Assembly (NCBI GenBank): GCA_002311655.1 | Contig: DBYZ01000010.1 | Coordinates: 77,585 to 141,584, forward strand | DNA length: 64,000 bases | Origin: Bacteroidales bacterium UBA1173 | GTDB lineage: Bacteria > Bacteroidota > Bacteroidia > Bacteroidales > F082 | Reading direction: 5' to 3' | Part shown: positions 43,611-52,664 of the stretch, piece after piece | Position numbering within the stretch: the stretch's first letter is position 1 | Layout of the letters: the number at the start of each line of letters is the position of its first letter | Notes under the pieces: model-generated | Database searches by the model: none | The model's input: only the letters and a program-made list of their open reading frames with translations | Told to the model about the DNA's origin: nothing | Made by a program: the position numbers and the translations under genes

Positions 43611-44192
43611 TCATTGATTCAAAAATTCTACAAGTTTTGCTACTGCACGGCCTCTGTGGGAGATCTTGTTTTTAACATCCATTGACATTTCGGCGAATGT
43701 CTCTTCGTAGCCTTCCGGTTGGAAAATAGGGTCGTAGCCGAAGCCGCCTGCGCCGTGTTCCTCTTCTAATATCTTGCCGTTCACAATACCTTCAAAGAAA
43801 TATTGTTTTCCATTGAGATTCAGTGCTATAACGGTTCTGAATCTGGCTTTGCGGTTTGTAATCCCTTTCATGGCTTCAAGGAGTTTCACAACATTGTCGT
43901 GATATGAGCAGCCCTCGCCGGCATATCGTGCGGAATAAACTCCAGGTGCGCCGTTCAATGCCTCCACTTCCAACCCTGTATCGTCGGCAAAACAGTCGAA
44001 ATGATAGTTGTTGGTGACAAAATCTGCCTTGATTTTGGCGTTGCCTTGCAGGTTGTCGGCGTCTTCAACGATGTCGGTTTCACATCCTATCTCACGCAAG
44101 CCAACGACGTCGTAGTTTGTCAAAATATTACGGATCTCCGCCAGTTTGTTTTTATTATGAGTGGCGAAGACTAATCTGCGATTATTTCCCAT
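43611..44192 (-). CDS. rdgB: XTP/dITP diphosphatase (non-canonical purine NTP pyrophosphatase)
   Basis: The protein is 193 aa. It hydrolyses dITP and XTP so that deaminated purines do not enter DNA. The family marks are FATHNKNKLAEIR at the N terminus, FADDTGLEVEALNGAPGVYSARYAG in the middle, and FGYDPIFQPEGYEETFAEM with SHRGRA near the end. Its start overlaps the end of ung by 22 bases, so both are co-transcribed. The pair combines two defences against base deamination (hypoxanthine in the pool, uracil in DNA). Confidence 0.95.
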   Translation of the reverse strand: MGNNRRLVFATHNKNKLAEIRNILTNYDVVGLREIGCETDIVEDADNLQGNAKIKADFVTNNYHFDCFADDTGLEVEALNGAPGVYSARYAGEGCSYHDNVVKLLEAMKGITNRKARFRTVIALNLNGKQYFFEGIVNGKILEEEHGAGGFGYDPIFQPEGYEETFAEMSMDVKNKISHRGRAVAKLVEFLNQ

Positions 44193-44860
44193 CTTATTGG
44201 TGCTATATTATTATTAATAAGGTATTCGTTTGTCTTTGAGAAATGCCTGCATCCGAAGAAGCCGCGGCTTGCCGAGAGTGGGGAAGGGTGTACGGTTTTC
44301 AATATCAAATGCTTGCTATGGTCGATGAGGTTTTCTTTTGCAATTGCATAGTTACCCCATAATAGGAAAACAAGATGTTCTTTTTTGTCGGACAACGCTT
44401 TGATGGCCATGTCGGTAAACTGTTGCCATCCTATTCGAGCGTGTGATGCCGCCATGTTTGCCCTTACCGTGAGCGAGGCGTTGAGCAGCAACACTCCTTC
44501 TTCAGCCCATTTCTCGAGGTTTCCGTTACGTGGAATGGGCATCCCGATGTCGGTGTGCAATTCCTTGAAGATGTTTTGCAGACTCGGTGGTGGCTGTATG
44601 CCGTCAGGAACGGAGAACGCCAAGCCATGTGCCTGTCCTACATTATGATACGGGTCTTGACCCAAAATCACGACTTTTACCTTATCGAAAGGCGTGAGGT
44701 TGAAGGCGTTGAAAATCAGTTTTGAAGGAGGATAAACCACATATTGTCTCTTTTCCTCAATGAGAAATGACTTTATCCCGGCGAAATATGACGACTCAAA
44801 TTCCTGCTTTAGTACGTTATACCAACCATTTTCAATGTCAGGTTTCTTGATTTCAACCAT
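44171..44860 (-). CDS. ung: Uracil-DNA glycosylase, family 1
   Basis: The protein is 229 aa. It removes uracil from DNA as the first step of base excision repair. The water-activating motif is GQDPYH (67-72, Asp69), and the minor-groove loop is HPSPLSASRG (about 190-199), both intact. It leads the ung-rdgB pair. TAATTTTG at 44889-44896 on the minus strand is a likely -7 element, 29 bases before the ATG. Confidence 0.97.
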   Translation of the reverse strand: MVEIKKPDIENGWYNVLKQEFESSYFAGIKSFLIEEKRQYVVYPPSKLIFNAFNLTPFDKVKVVILGQDPYHNVGQAHGLAFSVPDGIQPPPSLQNIFKELHTDIGMPIPRNGNLEKWAEEGVLLLNASLTVRANMAASHARIGWQQFTDMAIKALSDKKEHLVFLLWGNYAIAKENLIDHSKHLILKTVHPSPLSASRGFFGCRHFSKTNEYLINNNIAPIRWEIIAD

Positions 44861-44943
44861 AATGAAAATTTTTCTTAATAAAATTGTACAAAATTAAAAA
44901 AAAAATCGTTTCTTTGTATTCTGAAATTTATAATATAAAATAT

Positions 44944-45072
44944 ATGAAAAAGTTGGCAATAATATTAGTGATAACATTTACATTGGGAATTCTTTTATCA
45001 GCATGTCGTCAAACATCACAATGCCCTGCATACGGTGAGTATAAGCAATATCAGAGGGAGAGTGTCTATTAA
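44944..45072 (+). CDS. Small lipoprotein, 42 aa
   Basis: The ATG at 44944 (MKKLAIILV) follows an AT-rich region. The signal peptide ends in the lipobox LLSAC (Cys at residue 21), leaving a mature peptide of only 22 residues (CRQTSQCPAYGEYKQYQRES and VY). I know the CPAYG motif from other small Bacteroidetes lipoproteins. The frame is open upstream to 44884, but that would add a highly basic N terminus to the signal peptide. TTTCTTTG (44910-44917) resembles a -7 box with one mismatch. The terminator at 45114 follows. Function unknown. It is easily missed by gene callers. Confidence 0.7.
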   Translation: MKKLAIILVITFTLGILLSACRQTSQCPAYGEYKQYQRESVY

Positions 45073-45113
45073 TAAATGGTGAGAGATTAATTTTTTTTAA
45101 TTGTAAAAAAATA

Positions 45114-45145
45114 AGAGAGGCTTCCGTTCGGAAGCCTCTCTTTTG
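45114..45145. terminator. Bidirectional terminator between the small lipoprotein and propeller T9SS genes
   Basis: A perfect 12-bp stem (45114-45125 with 45130-45141, AGAGAGGCTTCC) has a GTTC loop. TTTT follows on the plus strand and TATTTTTTTAC on the minus strand. Confidence 0.9.
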
Positions 45146-45160
45146 ATTTTTATCGTTTTA

Positions 45161-48097
45161 TTAGTATACTAAGAACTTGGCTGTCTCTGCCTTGTTGCCT
45201 GCCATCACGCGGATGATATATGTTCCGCTGGCGAGGTTCTCAGCATTGAATGTCATTGTGTGTTCGCCTTGTCCGTAGAATCCGAGCTCGTTGTTAGCCA
45301 CCATGCGGCCTGAGAGGTCGTAAATCTGATAGCTGACCTTTGCGCTTTCTGTAAGAGTGATGTTCATCTGAGCCATGTCTCTCACTGGGTTAGGATAGAT
45401 GTTAACCTGAACGTTTTCGGTCATGTCGTTCTCTTCAACACCGAAGTCTGAACCTTCTTTGTATGTTGCGCAAGAAATGATGCCTTCACCGTATGTAGCT
45501 GCATAAATCATACCTTCGTTGTCAACACCTGGCCAAAGGACGTATGTTGGAGTTCCCATCTCATCATAGAGAACGTCAATCTTAGAATCATGATTCTTTT
45601 GTGATGCTTGTTTGAGGTCCATAACCGGGCATGAAACAGCGCCTGACTTAGCCCATGTTGAACCGTTTTCTGAAACGTAAACACCATATTCTGTACCAGC
45701 GATGAGTAAGCCTTCGCTCTTTTCAATCAAGCATGAGTAAACAGGAACTTTTGGAAGGTTGCCCTGAACTGATGTGAATGATGTACCGCCGTTGGTTGAT
45801 TTGTAAACGTAGTCGTTGTTGCCATAGTTGCCTAATGAAACCATCACATTGTTGCTGTTGTTAGGATTGATTGAAATGCCTGTAACAGCCTGACCTGCGA
45901 ATGGGTTCAATGTTGTGAATGTCACAACGCTTGTTGCTGAGTCAGCGATTGCCTGCTCTGCTGTGTAGGCTTCTGCAAGACCTGTAACCTTGTAGAGGTT
46001 GCCTTCTGCTGTACCAACCATTGCCATGTCACCGTCACCGCTGATTGCAACTGCTGTTGGGATGCCTTCAATTTCGCTGATTAACAACCAGTCAGTCAAT
46101 CTATTGAAGATGAGAGCGTCTCTTGTCATATAGAGCTTGCCTTCGACACCGACAACATACAATGTGCTGAGTGGGTCGTGGATGTTGCGGATGGTATCGC
46201 CTGGCAGACAGCAAGGATTGCCTGAAATGTCTTGGTGAATACAATCAGCTGCTGTGAGGTAGTAATCGACAGGATAACCGCACTGGTTACTGTATGCATA
46301 AACCAAATCGCCAACATGTTTCACTGTTCTGATAGGAGCAAAGATTGTGTCAACAGGGTTGTTTTCATCATTGTAGTTCTCGAAGAAAGCGAATGGTGTT
46401 CTGAATGCGTTAGCGTTTGTGATGACTGGATTTTCATCGTCGCCCTCAAAGTTACCGTCAAAGTCAACACCAGCAGTCTCTGTTCTGTAAATAGGTGTTG
46501 AAAGGCTTCCTGTTCCTGAAACGAAGAAGATGTATGGGTTGATTGTTGAAATTGCGCAAGGACCACCTGCATATTCTTTGTTGAAGAATGATGATGCATA
46601 TCCGTTGTTTGTGACGTGTGGGAATATATATTGACCTGTTGTCACGTTGTTGATGTTTTCTGATGCTGTCATTGCGATTGTACCATGATCAAGGTTACCT
46701 CCGAGGAATGCTGAATAGCCGCTGATACCGACATTCATCATACGAGCAACTGAGGTGTGCTCGTCTTCTGTGATGAAGTAACGGTTGCCACTCTTGTATG
46801 AATACAAGCCTGCATAGTATTCGCCTTTGTAAACACCGCCGTTTGTTCCGACGAAGAACTCATTATCATCGTTTGGATTGAAGGCGATTGTCTGAATGCC
46901 CTGGTGGATGTAGAGATAACGGTTCCATGCAACTGCTGTGTATTCGTCTGTGAAGTATTCAGAAATCTGCTCTGGTCTGTAGCTGTTGACACCTAAACCA
47001 AGTGCGTCTTCAATAACCCAGAGGTTGTCTGAACCGAGAAGGAGCTTCTTAGGATTGTTAGGATAAACAATCATGAAACCGTCCATGTTTGCGTCAACGC
47101 CTAACATTGGGTACAAACTTGTTCCGGCTACTGCTATATCCCAAGTGTTACCACCGTCTGCTGTGAAATAGATGTTACCTGTTGAATAAGCTCCGACACT
47201 GCCGTCCATATAAGCGATGTACATGTAGTTGGCATCTGATGGAGACACTGCGATAATCTTAGGATTGCTGTTGCTTGCGATATTGTCGGTAACATTTACG
47301 AATGCTGCGCCGTTCTTTGAGAGATAAACGTTAGCATCGTCAGCTGCGAGGATGTCGCCATTGTTGTTGACTTTCACGCTTCTGAAGTTACCTTCAATCA
47401 TTTTGGTCCATGATGCGCCGTTGTCTGTGCTCTTCATGATACCGCCAGCTGTTGCAGCGTAAATTGTGCCATTGGCGATTGCAATCTCGTTGACGAAGCC
47501 CCAGCCGTTTGTTGCTGTAGGTGTTGTCGATTCGAGAAGCTCAGGTAATGTTGAACCTGCTGCCAATTTGTAGATACCTCTTCCGATGAAGCTTGTCTCA
47601 TAGCCCATCACGCTCAAGCCGTTGAAAGCCTGTGCCTCGCGACCGTCACCTGTGCCGATGTAGATGTTGCCGTTGGCATCTTTTGCCATGCAGTTGATCA
47701 TCATACTTACATTGGTGAGCTTCTTGAAAGTGATGCCGCCGTTGGTGGTCTTGAAAATGTCACCACCCATTGTTCCAATCAAAACTGAACCATCATTGCC
47801 GTAGACAATAGCTCTTGTCATGCCGCCATAGTTGTCCGGACCTGCATAGTTCCATGTCAAATTGGCATCTCTTGATGTTGTTTGAGCAGCTTCCTGACCT
47901 GCGATTAAGTCGGCTGGGTCAATCAAACCGGTCTCCTGATTTGCGCGAATGCTCTTCATAAATGAAGAAAATGTAGCTTTTGAGCTTGTCCTTGGATTGT
48001 ATTTTCCTTGGATTCCAGCAGCGTTAGCCACGATACTTGCTTGAGCTAACACAATGGTTATCAAAAGCATACTTAACGGTAAAAATCTTTTTTTCAT
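45161..48097 (-). CDS. T9SS cargo protein with BNR/sortilin-like beta-propeller repeats
   Basis: The protein is 978 aa from the ATG at 48097 (MKKRFLPLSM); an ATG at 48115 is possible. A signal peptide (ending VANA before AGIQG) is followed by propeller repeats with the Asp-box pattern, such as IFKTTNGGITFKKL, KSTDNGASWTKM, FTADGGNTWDIA and KSTNGGTSFTSV, from about residue 100 to 880. The C-terminal sorting domain reads VNIYPNPVRDMAQMNI, IYDLSGRMVA and LASGTYIIRVMAG. Asp-box propellers occur in glycosidases and in surface scaffold proteins. I cannot point to sialidase catalytic residues, so no enzyme activity is claimed. It has a full consensus promoter at 48151-48182. Confidence 0.87.
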   Translation of the reverse strand: MKKRFLPLSMLLITIVLAQASIVANAAGIQGKYNPRTSSKATFSSFMKSIRANQETGLIDPADLIAGQEAAQTTSRDANLTWNYAGPDNYGGMTRAIVYGNDGSVLIGTMGGDIFKTTNGGITFKKLTNVSMMINCMAKDANGNIYIGTGDGREAQAFNGLSVMGYETSFIGRGIYKLAAGSTLPELLESTTPTATNGWGFVNEIAIANGTIYAATAGGIMKSTDNGASWTKMIEGNFRSVKVNNNGDILAADDANVYLSKNGAAFVNVTDNIASNSNPKIIAVSPSDANYMYIAYMDGSVGAYSTGNIYFTADGGNTWDIAVAGTSLYPMLGVDANMDGFMIVYPNNPKKLLLGSDNLWVIEDALGLGVNSYRPEQISEYFTDEYTAVAWNRYLYIHQGIQTIAFNPNDDNEFFVGTNGGVYKGEYYAGLYSYKSGNRYFITEDEHTSVARMMNVGISGYSAFLGGNLDHGTIAMTASENINNVTTGQYIFPHVTNNGYASSFFNKEYAGGPCAISTINPYIFFVSGTGSLSTPIYRTETAGVDFDGNFEGDDENPVITNANAFRTPFAFFENYNDENNPVDTIFAPIRTVKHVGDLVYAYSNQCGYPVDYYLTAADCIHQDISGNPCCLPGDTIRNIHDPLSTLYVVGVEGKLYMTRDALIFNRLTDWLLISEIEGIPTAVAISGDGDMAMVGTAEGNLYKVTGLAEAYTAEQAIADSATSVVTFTTLNPFAGQAVTGISINPNNSNNVMVSLGNYGNNDYVYKSTNGGTSFTSVQGNLPKVPVYSCLIEKSEGLLIAGTEYGVYVSENGSTWAKSGAVSCPVMDLKQASQKNHDSKIDVLYDEMGTPTYVLWPGVDNEGMIYAATYGEGIISCATYKEGSDFGVEENDMTENVQVNIYPNPVRDMAQMNITLTESAKVSYQIYDLSGRMVANNELGFYGQGEHTMTFNAENLASGTYIIRVMAGNKAETAKFLVY

Positions 48098-48150
48098 ATC
48101 ACGTAATTTAGACATTAATTTCTATGTGTTGTTGCACTATTTTTAGGGTT

Positions 48151-48182
48151 CAAAAATACAACATTTTTTTGAACCACACAAA
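48151..48182 (-). promoter_or_regulatory. Promoter of the propeller T9SS gene
   Basis: On the minus strand TTTG (48179-48182), 20 bases, TATTTTTG (48151-48158). The ATG at 48097 follows after about 50 nt. Confidence 0.7.
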
Positions 48183-48260
48183 ATATTTTGGGAAAAAAAT
48201 TAAATATTTTTTCTCCTAAAACACTAAAATACACATTTTCAACGCTATAGACAGCTAAAA

Positions 48261-49019
48261 TTAGTACTTTATTGATGCTGAAGACGGCATCCAACCGACA
48301 CTGCCGTCGGCGATTTTTATCTTGTCCCAATTGTCGGCTTTGTCCATGATTTCAACTTTCGTGCCTTCGTGGAGAACGAAAAGGTCGACACCCGATGATG
48401 ACGGCGAGCTTTTCACCGTGATGGTCGGCGTCATCACAATGGCTTCGTTATGTTCGTTGAAATATTGGTATTTCTGATATGCGAAGATGATGCTGCACAC
48501 GAACAGAATTATGACAAGTATGCTTGTGAAGAACGAGACTTTTCTGACTCCTCTGGTACGCGCTGTGAAATAAACGAACAACAAAACCAGCAAAAGTCCG
48601 AAGAGCTTCAACGAGGCACTTGCCCATCCGTTTGCTGATAGCTGATTTCCGATGTTTCTCCACCATTTTGTCAGGAAAAACACTGGCATCGGCTCGATTT
48701 TGTCAGTGATGAGGGCATTTGCGATGGCAAGATTCTGCTTGATTTCCTTATTTGTCGGATCTAACTTCAAGGCTTTCTCATAATTAAGGATAGCCATCGG
48801 ATAATTCTTCATCTTGAAATAGGTGTTACCTATATTAAATAATAGGGGTGAGGAAACGAATCCTTCTTCCAATATTCTTTCGTAAATGACGACGGCAGTG
48901 TCGTATCTGCTTTCGTTATAATAATAATTTGCTTTTGCAAATTCCTGATCCAGAATGGTTTGCGCCATCATGCCGAGTGACGCGACAACAAAAACCAATA
49001 AAATATATGCTCTTTTCAT
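48261..49019 (-). CDS. batE: BatE: TPR and SH3-domain membrane protein
   Basis: The protein is 252 aa. It has a signal peptide (1-19), two TPR units (about 30-105, FNIGNTYFKMKNYPMAILNYEKALKLDP), two membrane helices (about 140-158 and 164-182) and a C-terminal bacterial SH3 domain (about 195-252) ending WDKIKIADGSVGWMP. This is the BatE layout. The Bat system was described as an aerotolerance factor in Bacteroides fragilis; its biochemistry is open, with a proposed role in the envelope. It is the last gene of the operon, 1 base after batD. Confidence 0.88.
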   Translation of the reverse strand: MKRAYILLVFVVASLGMMAQTILDQEFAKANYYYNESRYDTAVVIYERILEEGFVSSPLLFNIGNTYFKMKNYPMAILNYEKALKLDPTNKEIKQNLAIANALITDKIEPMPVFFLTKWWRNIGNQLSANGWASASLKLFGLLLVLLFVYFTARTRGVRKVSFFTSILVIILFVCSIIFAYQKYQYFNEHNEAIVMTPTITVKSSPSSSGVDLFVLHEGTKVEIMDKADNWDKIKIADGSVGWMPSSASIKY

Positions 49020-49020
49020 T

Positions 49021-50838
49021 TTAGTTCAAGTTTTTTTCAGCTTTGGTGATGACTTCCAAGCCTTTTTCGTATAATTCTTCCATTTTCTTGTCCGGATCGC
49101 CTGGCGCGAATCTTGCGAATTCACAGCTGTTGAGTAACTCAATAAATTGATTTACAATGTCTTCTGGCACGTTTTTGCCCATCATCATCTCTCTAACAGT
49201 GTCCATTGACAGCTGTGAAAGTGGGATGTTTAACTTGTCGGCGATATAGCCCCACAAAGCTTGCGACAACTCTTCATAGAAATGACTCTGGTCTTTGACT
49301 TTGAGGTAACCGTATGCGTTTTTCAGTCGTTTCTTGGCGACTTTTGTAGCTTTTTTGTTTCTGACAAGCACCTGGTTGTGGTTGAATTTGTTGACTCTTC
49401 TGTTGATTACCAAGGCTATGCCGAAAATTACCATCATGCCAATAATGATGATGAAATACAAAGGCGATGCGAAAAGCAAAACGCCAGCTTTCTTGAGGTT
49501 CCCAACGGTCATGATGTGGTTGATGTCGCTGCCCACCACTTTGATGGTTTCCTGTCCGCCTGCGTAAATGATGCCGCTGCTGCCTTCGTTGGCACTTCTT
49601 TCAACCTTCAATTCATATTTGTCTGACTCCAGAGTGACGTATTTGTTTTTCGAGGGGTCGAAATATGAGAACTCTGTCGGATTTAATGTGAAATTGCCGG
49701 AAACTCTTGGAATCACAACATATTCAGCTGTTTTTGTGCCGCTTAAACCATAGCTGTTGTTCTTCGTGTTTGTCGTGATTTTCGGGTCGTAAACTTCGAA
49801 ATCCGGTGGAAAATTCGGCTTCGGAAGGTCCAGAAGCTCGATGTTACCCTTGCCTGAAACGGTGTAAGTCACAGTGAAAGCGTCGTTCGACTTCATCTCG
49901 GTCTTGTCGATTTTCGAGGTGAAGGTGAACTGTCCGACTGCACCCTTGAAACTGTCTGGTTTATTTGTGGCTGGCAATGGTTTTATCTCAATATCAATAG
50001 GTTGCGACTTGATTTCTTTTTTTACATTGGTATATGAGGTTCCCATGATGTCGCCGAAGAAGTTTTCAAACGGGTCGTAGCCTTTTGGCTGTTGTTTTTC
50101 TTGTCTTATCTGCGCAATGCAGTTGATGTCGAGCGGGTCGATGGTCAAAGTGCCGACTTTCTGAGGAATCATAACGATTTCCTGAATGGTGGCGACGTGA
50201 TATTCCTGTCCGTTTTTGACAACTGACGACTGCTGCAGTACACCGTTATTGTCGGTTACGTCTTTGGTCCAAAAACCTGAATATGACGGTGCTTTCGAAA
50301 TCGTGAGGTTTGAAATCGGTATTGTGTAGTAAATCTTGTAAGTCAAAGTGATTTGTTCGCCGAGATAAGCCGACTTTTTGTTTGGCGATGCCTCGAGAAA
50401 TACGTCTTTGGCGCTACCAGCTGTGTTTTTCGAGCCGTTTTCGGTGATGACGCTGTTGTCTTTTACCACCTCGATTTCAGCTGTCGTACTCTTCACTTTT
50501 TGTTTGTTGACGGTGATAGTCGCCGCAGGGATGGTGTACTTTCCCTCTTTTATCGCTCTGAGATAGAACGAATAGGTGTGGGTGTTGGTCTTGGTCACCG
50601 AGCCGTTGATAATCTGCACACTTGAACTTGACGAAGAGAAAGGTCCCCCGATAATCTCGAAATTGTTGAAATTAGGAGCCTCGAAGTTCTTGCCGTCGCT
50701 GTTTAACTCGTAAGAGACCTGAAACTGCTCTCCAACGACGACCTGTTTTTTGCAAATCACCTTAAAACTCACGTCATCCTGCGCTCTCAACATGAACGCC
50801 GTCATTAAAAACAATACTATAAAACCAATCTTCCTCAT
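49021..50838 (-). CDS. batD: BatD: large periplasmic BatD/oxygen-tolerance protein
   Basis: The protein is 605 aa. A signal peptide (1-19) is followed by a large beta-rich periplasmic part with the typical VSFKVICKKQVVVGEQFQVSY opening, several immunoglobulin-like modules and one membrane helix (about 455-475, LLFASPLYFIIIIGMMVIFG). A cytoplasmic tail of about 130 residues follows that ends in a helical domain (ELSQALWGYIADKLNIPLSQLS), as in PF13584 proteins. It is cotranslated with batE. A heptad repeat precedes it (50839-50875). Confidence 0.9.
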   Translation of the reverse strand: MRKIGFIVLFLMTAFMLRAQDDVSFKVICKKQVVVGEQFQVSYELNSDGKNFEAPNFNNFEIIGGPFSSSSSSVQIINGSVTKTNTHTYSFYLRAIKEGKYTIPAATITVNKQKVKSTTAEIEVVKDNSVITENGSKNTAGSAKDVFLEASPNKKSAYLGEQITLTYKIYYTIPISNLTISKAPSYSGFWTKDVTDNNGVLQQSSVVKNGQEYHVATIQEIVMIPQKVGTLTIDPLDINCIAQIRQEKQQPKGYDPFENFFGDIMGTSYTNVKKEIKSQPIDIEIKPLPATNKPDSFKGAVGQFTFTSKIDKTEMKSNDAFTVTYTVSGKGNIELLDLPKPNFPPDFEVYDPKITTNTKNNSYGLSGTKTAEYVVIPRVSGNFTLNPTEFSYFDPSKNKYVTLESDKYELKVERSANEGSSGIIYAGGQETIKVVGSDINHIMTVGNLKKAGVLLFASPLYFIIIIGMMVIFGIALVINRRVNKFNHNQVLVRNKKATKVAKKRLKNAYGYLKVKDQSHFYEELSQALWGYIADKLNIPLSQLSMDTVREMMMGKNVPEDIVNQFIELLNSCEFARFAPGDPDKKMEELYEKGLEVITKAEKNLN

Positions 50839-50875
50839 TTATTATTTACTTTAAACTCTAAACTCTAAACTAAAA
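50839..50875 (-). repeat. Heptanucleotide tandem repeat between batC and batD
   Basis: On the coding strand TTTAGTT, TAGAGTT, TAGAGTT, TAAAGTA, that is a TTTAGAG period of 7, in the gap between the batC stop and the batD ATG. Its strand sense is the same as at the other three sites. Confidence 0.75.
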
Positions 50876-51613
50876 TCACCAGTCTTTCTGAATCTTCCTC
50901 TTTTGCATCTTCGCAGCCTTTGCCTCGTTCATCTTATCCATCGTTTCTTTCTCTTGATTTTCAAGGGCTTGCAACATTCTTTCAGCGTCTTCTTTCGACA
51001 TTTGCTGCTCCTGTTGTTGCTGCTGTTGCTGTTGTTCTTGCTGCTGCTCCTCCTTATCCTGCTGTTGCTGCTGGTCTTGCTGTTGTTGCTGCTGATTCTG
51101 ATTTTGCTGTTGCTGCTGATCTTTATTATCTTCCTTATTCTGCTGATCCTGATTTTGTTGTTGCTGCTGTTGCTGTTGTTGCTGCTGCATGATCATTTTC
51201 TGACGTGCATATTCAAGATTATATCTTGCGTCTTCGTCATTCGGATTGATTTTCAAGCAGTTTTTATACGCATTGAAAGCTTCGGCATATTTCTGCTGTT
51301 CCATCATGCTGTTTCCGAGGTTATAGTATGAGTCGGCTTCGATGTCTTTCGGCACGTTTCTGTCGGCCACGCTTTGGAAACTTCTTGTGGCTTCTTCAAA
51401 ATTCTTTTGCTGATAATACACGTCGCCGAGGTTAAACTGCGCCTTGTCGTTGTATTTCTTGTCAAGGGAGTTTTTATAATCCTTCTCCGCTTCCGAATAG
51501 TTGCCTTTTCGGAAGTTTCTGTTGCCTTGCCTGATGTCTTTGGTTTGTGCATTTAAGGTCGCGCACAGACTGACAAACAGAATGATTGCACTTATTTTAT
51601 TAATCGTTTTCAT
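50876..51613 (-). CDS. batC: BatC: TPR protein with a glutamine-rich tail
   Basis: The protein is 245 aa from the ATG at 51613; a longer frame to 51625 needs a TTG start. A signal peptide (1-22, ending LNA) is followed by three TPR units (about 28-135). Residues 143-204 then contain about 45 glutamines, broken by N, D, E and K, encoded by a CAA/CAG microsatellite. The last 40 residues are helical and charged (EDAERMLQALENQEKETM). BatC in other species carries a similar Q/N/E-rich part. The start overlaps the end of batB by 14 bases. The tract length may vary between strains. Confidence 0.9.
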   Translation of the reverse strand: MKTINKISAIILFVSLCATLNAQTKDIRQGNRNFRKGNYSEAEKDYKNSLDKKYNDKAQFNLGDVYYQQKNFEEATRSFQSVADRNVPKDIEADSYYNLGNSMMEQQKYAEAFNAYKNCLKINPNDEDARYNLEYARQKMIMQQQQQQQQQQQNQDQQNKEDNKDQQQQQNQNQQQQQQDQQQQQDKEEQQQEQQQQQQQQEQQMSKEDAERMLQALENQEKETMDKMNEAKAAKMQKRKIQKDW

Positions 51614-52661
51614 TTCTCGGTTCAAAGAATTTGAATTTCGATTCCCAACCTCTTTTGCCAGAGGAAAGGAGGATTTCTAATATCAATAAAAGTAACGCGG
51701 CGCCGACAAACCATTGGAACTGATCGTCGTAATCGGTGAATACCTTCGACTCAATTTCCGATTTCTTTGCCTTGCTGATGTCCTCATAAATCTTGTCGAG
51801 ACCGACGTTGGAGTTGCTTGCTCTCACATAGATTCCGTCGCCGATTTCGGCTATCTGACGCAGCATGTTGTCATCGAGTTTTGTGATGATAATTTTGCCG
51901 TCTTTGTCTTTTTTATAGCCAGTTTTCTTGCCGTATTTGTTGTAGAGTGGGATAGGGGCGCCTTCGTCAAGACCCATGCCGATGGTGTAAACCTTGATGC
52001 CTGCTTTCGCTGCTTCTTGCGCAGCTTTCACTGCGTCGCCGTTTTCATGGTCCTCACCGTCGGAAATGATGATGATGGCTTTGTTATGCTCCGATTCTCC
52101 AAAACTCTTGACTGCCAGTTCGATGGCTCTTCCGACTTCTGTGCCTTGTGTCGGGATGAGGTCGGTGTCGACGGTCGAAAGAAACATCTTGGCTGCTGAA
52201 TAGTCAGTGGTGATTGGCAGTTGCACGTAGGCGTTTCCGGCAAACACAATGATTCCGATTCTGTCGCCTTGAAGCTTGGAAATCAACTTGTTGATAGCTT
52301 GTTTTGAACGTTCCAGACGGTTTGGTGCGATGTCCTCGGCATGCATCGAGTTTGAAATGTCGACGCAAAGGAACAGATCAATGCCTTCTCTTTTGACCTT
52401 TTCCATCTTCGAGCCAGACTGCAGATTCGCCGCCGCTATAATCAGCAATGCGATTATAAGGTTGAAAATGACGAATTTGGTGTTGGCTCTTGCCGATGAG
52501 AACATAGGAACCAGATAGCTTCTCAACTTGATGTTGGCGAAATGCTCAAACTGTTTTTTGTTCCAGATACGAATCAGGACATAGATTGCTATCAGTACCG
52601 GAATCACCAGCAACCAGTACAGATACTGCGGGTTTTCAAATCTTAAAATATTGCTCTCCAT
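51600..52661 (-). CDS. batB: BatB: von Willebrand factor A membrane protein
   Basis: The protein is 353 aa. Two N-terminal membrane helices (about 12-28 and 61-78) precede a VWA domain (about 93-290) with MIDAS motif DISNS in FLCVDISNSM and the later ISDGEDHENGD, and one C-terminal membrane helix (about 315-333). The domain should bind a metal ion and a partner protein in the periplasm. It follows batA by 3 bases and overlaps batC. Confidence 0.92.
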   Translation of the reverse strand: MESNILRFENPQYLYWLLVIPVLIAIYVLIRIWNKKQFEHFANIKLRSYLVPMFSSARANTKFVIFNLIIALLIIAAANLQSGSKMEKVKREGIDLFLCVDISNSMHAEDIAPNRLERSKQAINKLISKLQGDRIGIIVFAGNAYVQLPITTDYSAAKMFLSTVDTDLIPTQGTEVGRAIELAVKSFGESEHNKAIIIISDGEDHENGDAVKAAQEAAKAGIKVYTIGMGLDEGAPIPLYNKYGKKTGYKKDKDGKIIITKLDDNMLRQIAEIGDGIYVRASNSNVGLDKIYEDISKAKKSEIESKVFTDYDDQFQWFVGAALLLLILEILLSSGKRGWESKFKFFEPRNEND

Positions 52662-52664
52662 ATC

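Noticed and set aside
51000..51190. The repetitive CAG/CAA tract considered as a CRISPR or minisatellite array
   Set aside because: It has a 3-base coding period within batC; no spacer/repeat structure exists here or elsewhere in the window.
50903..51331. Poly-leucine frame on the plus strand
   Set aside because: It is the antisense reading of the BatC glutamine microsatellite.
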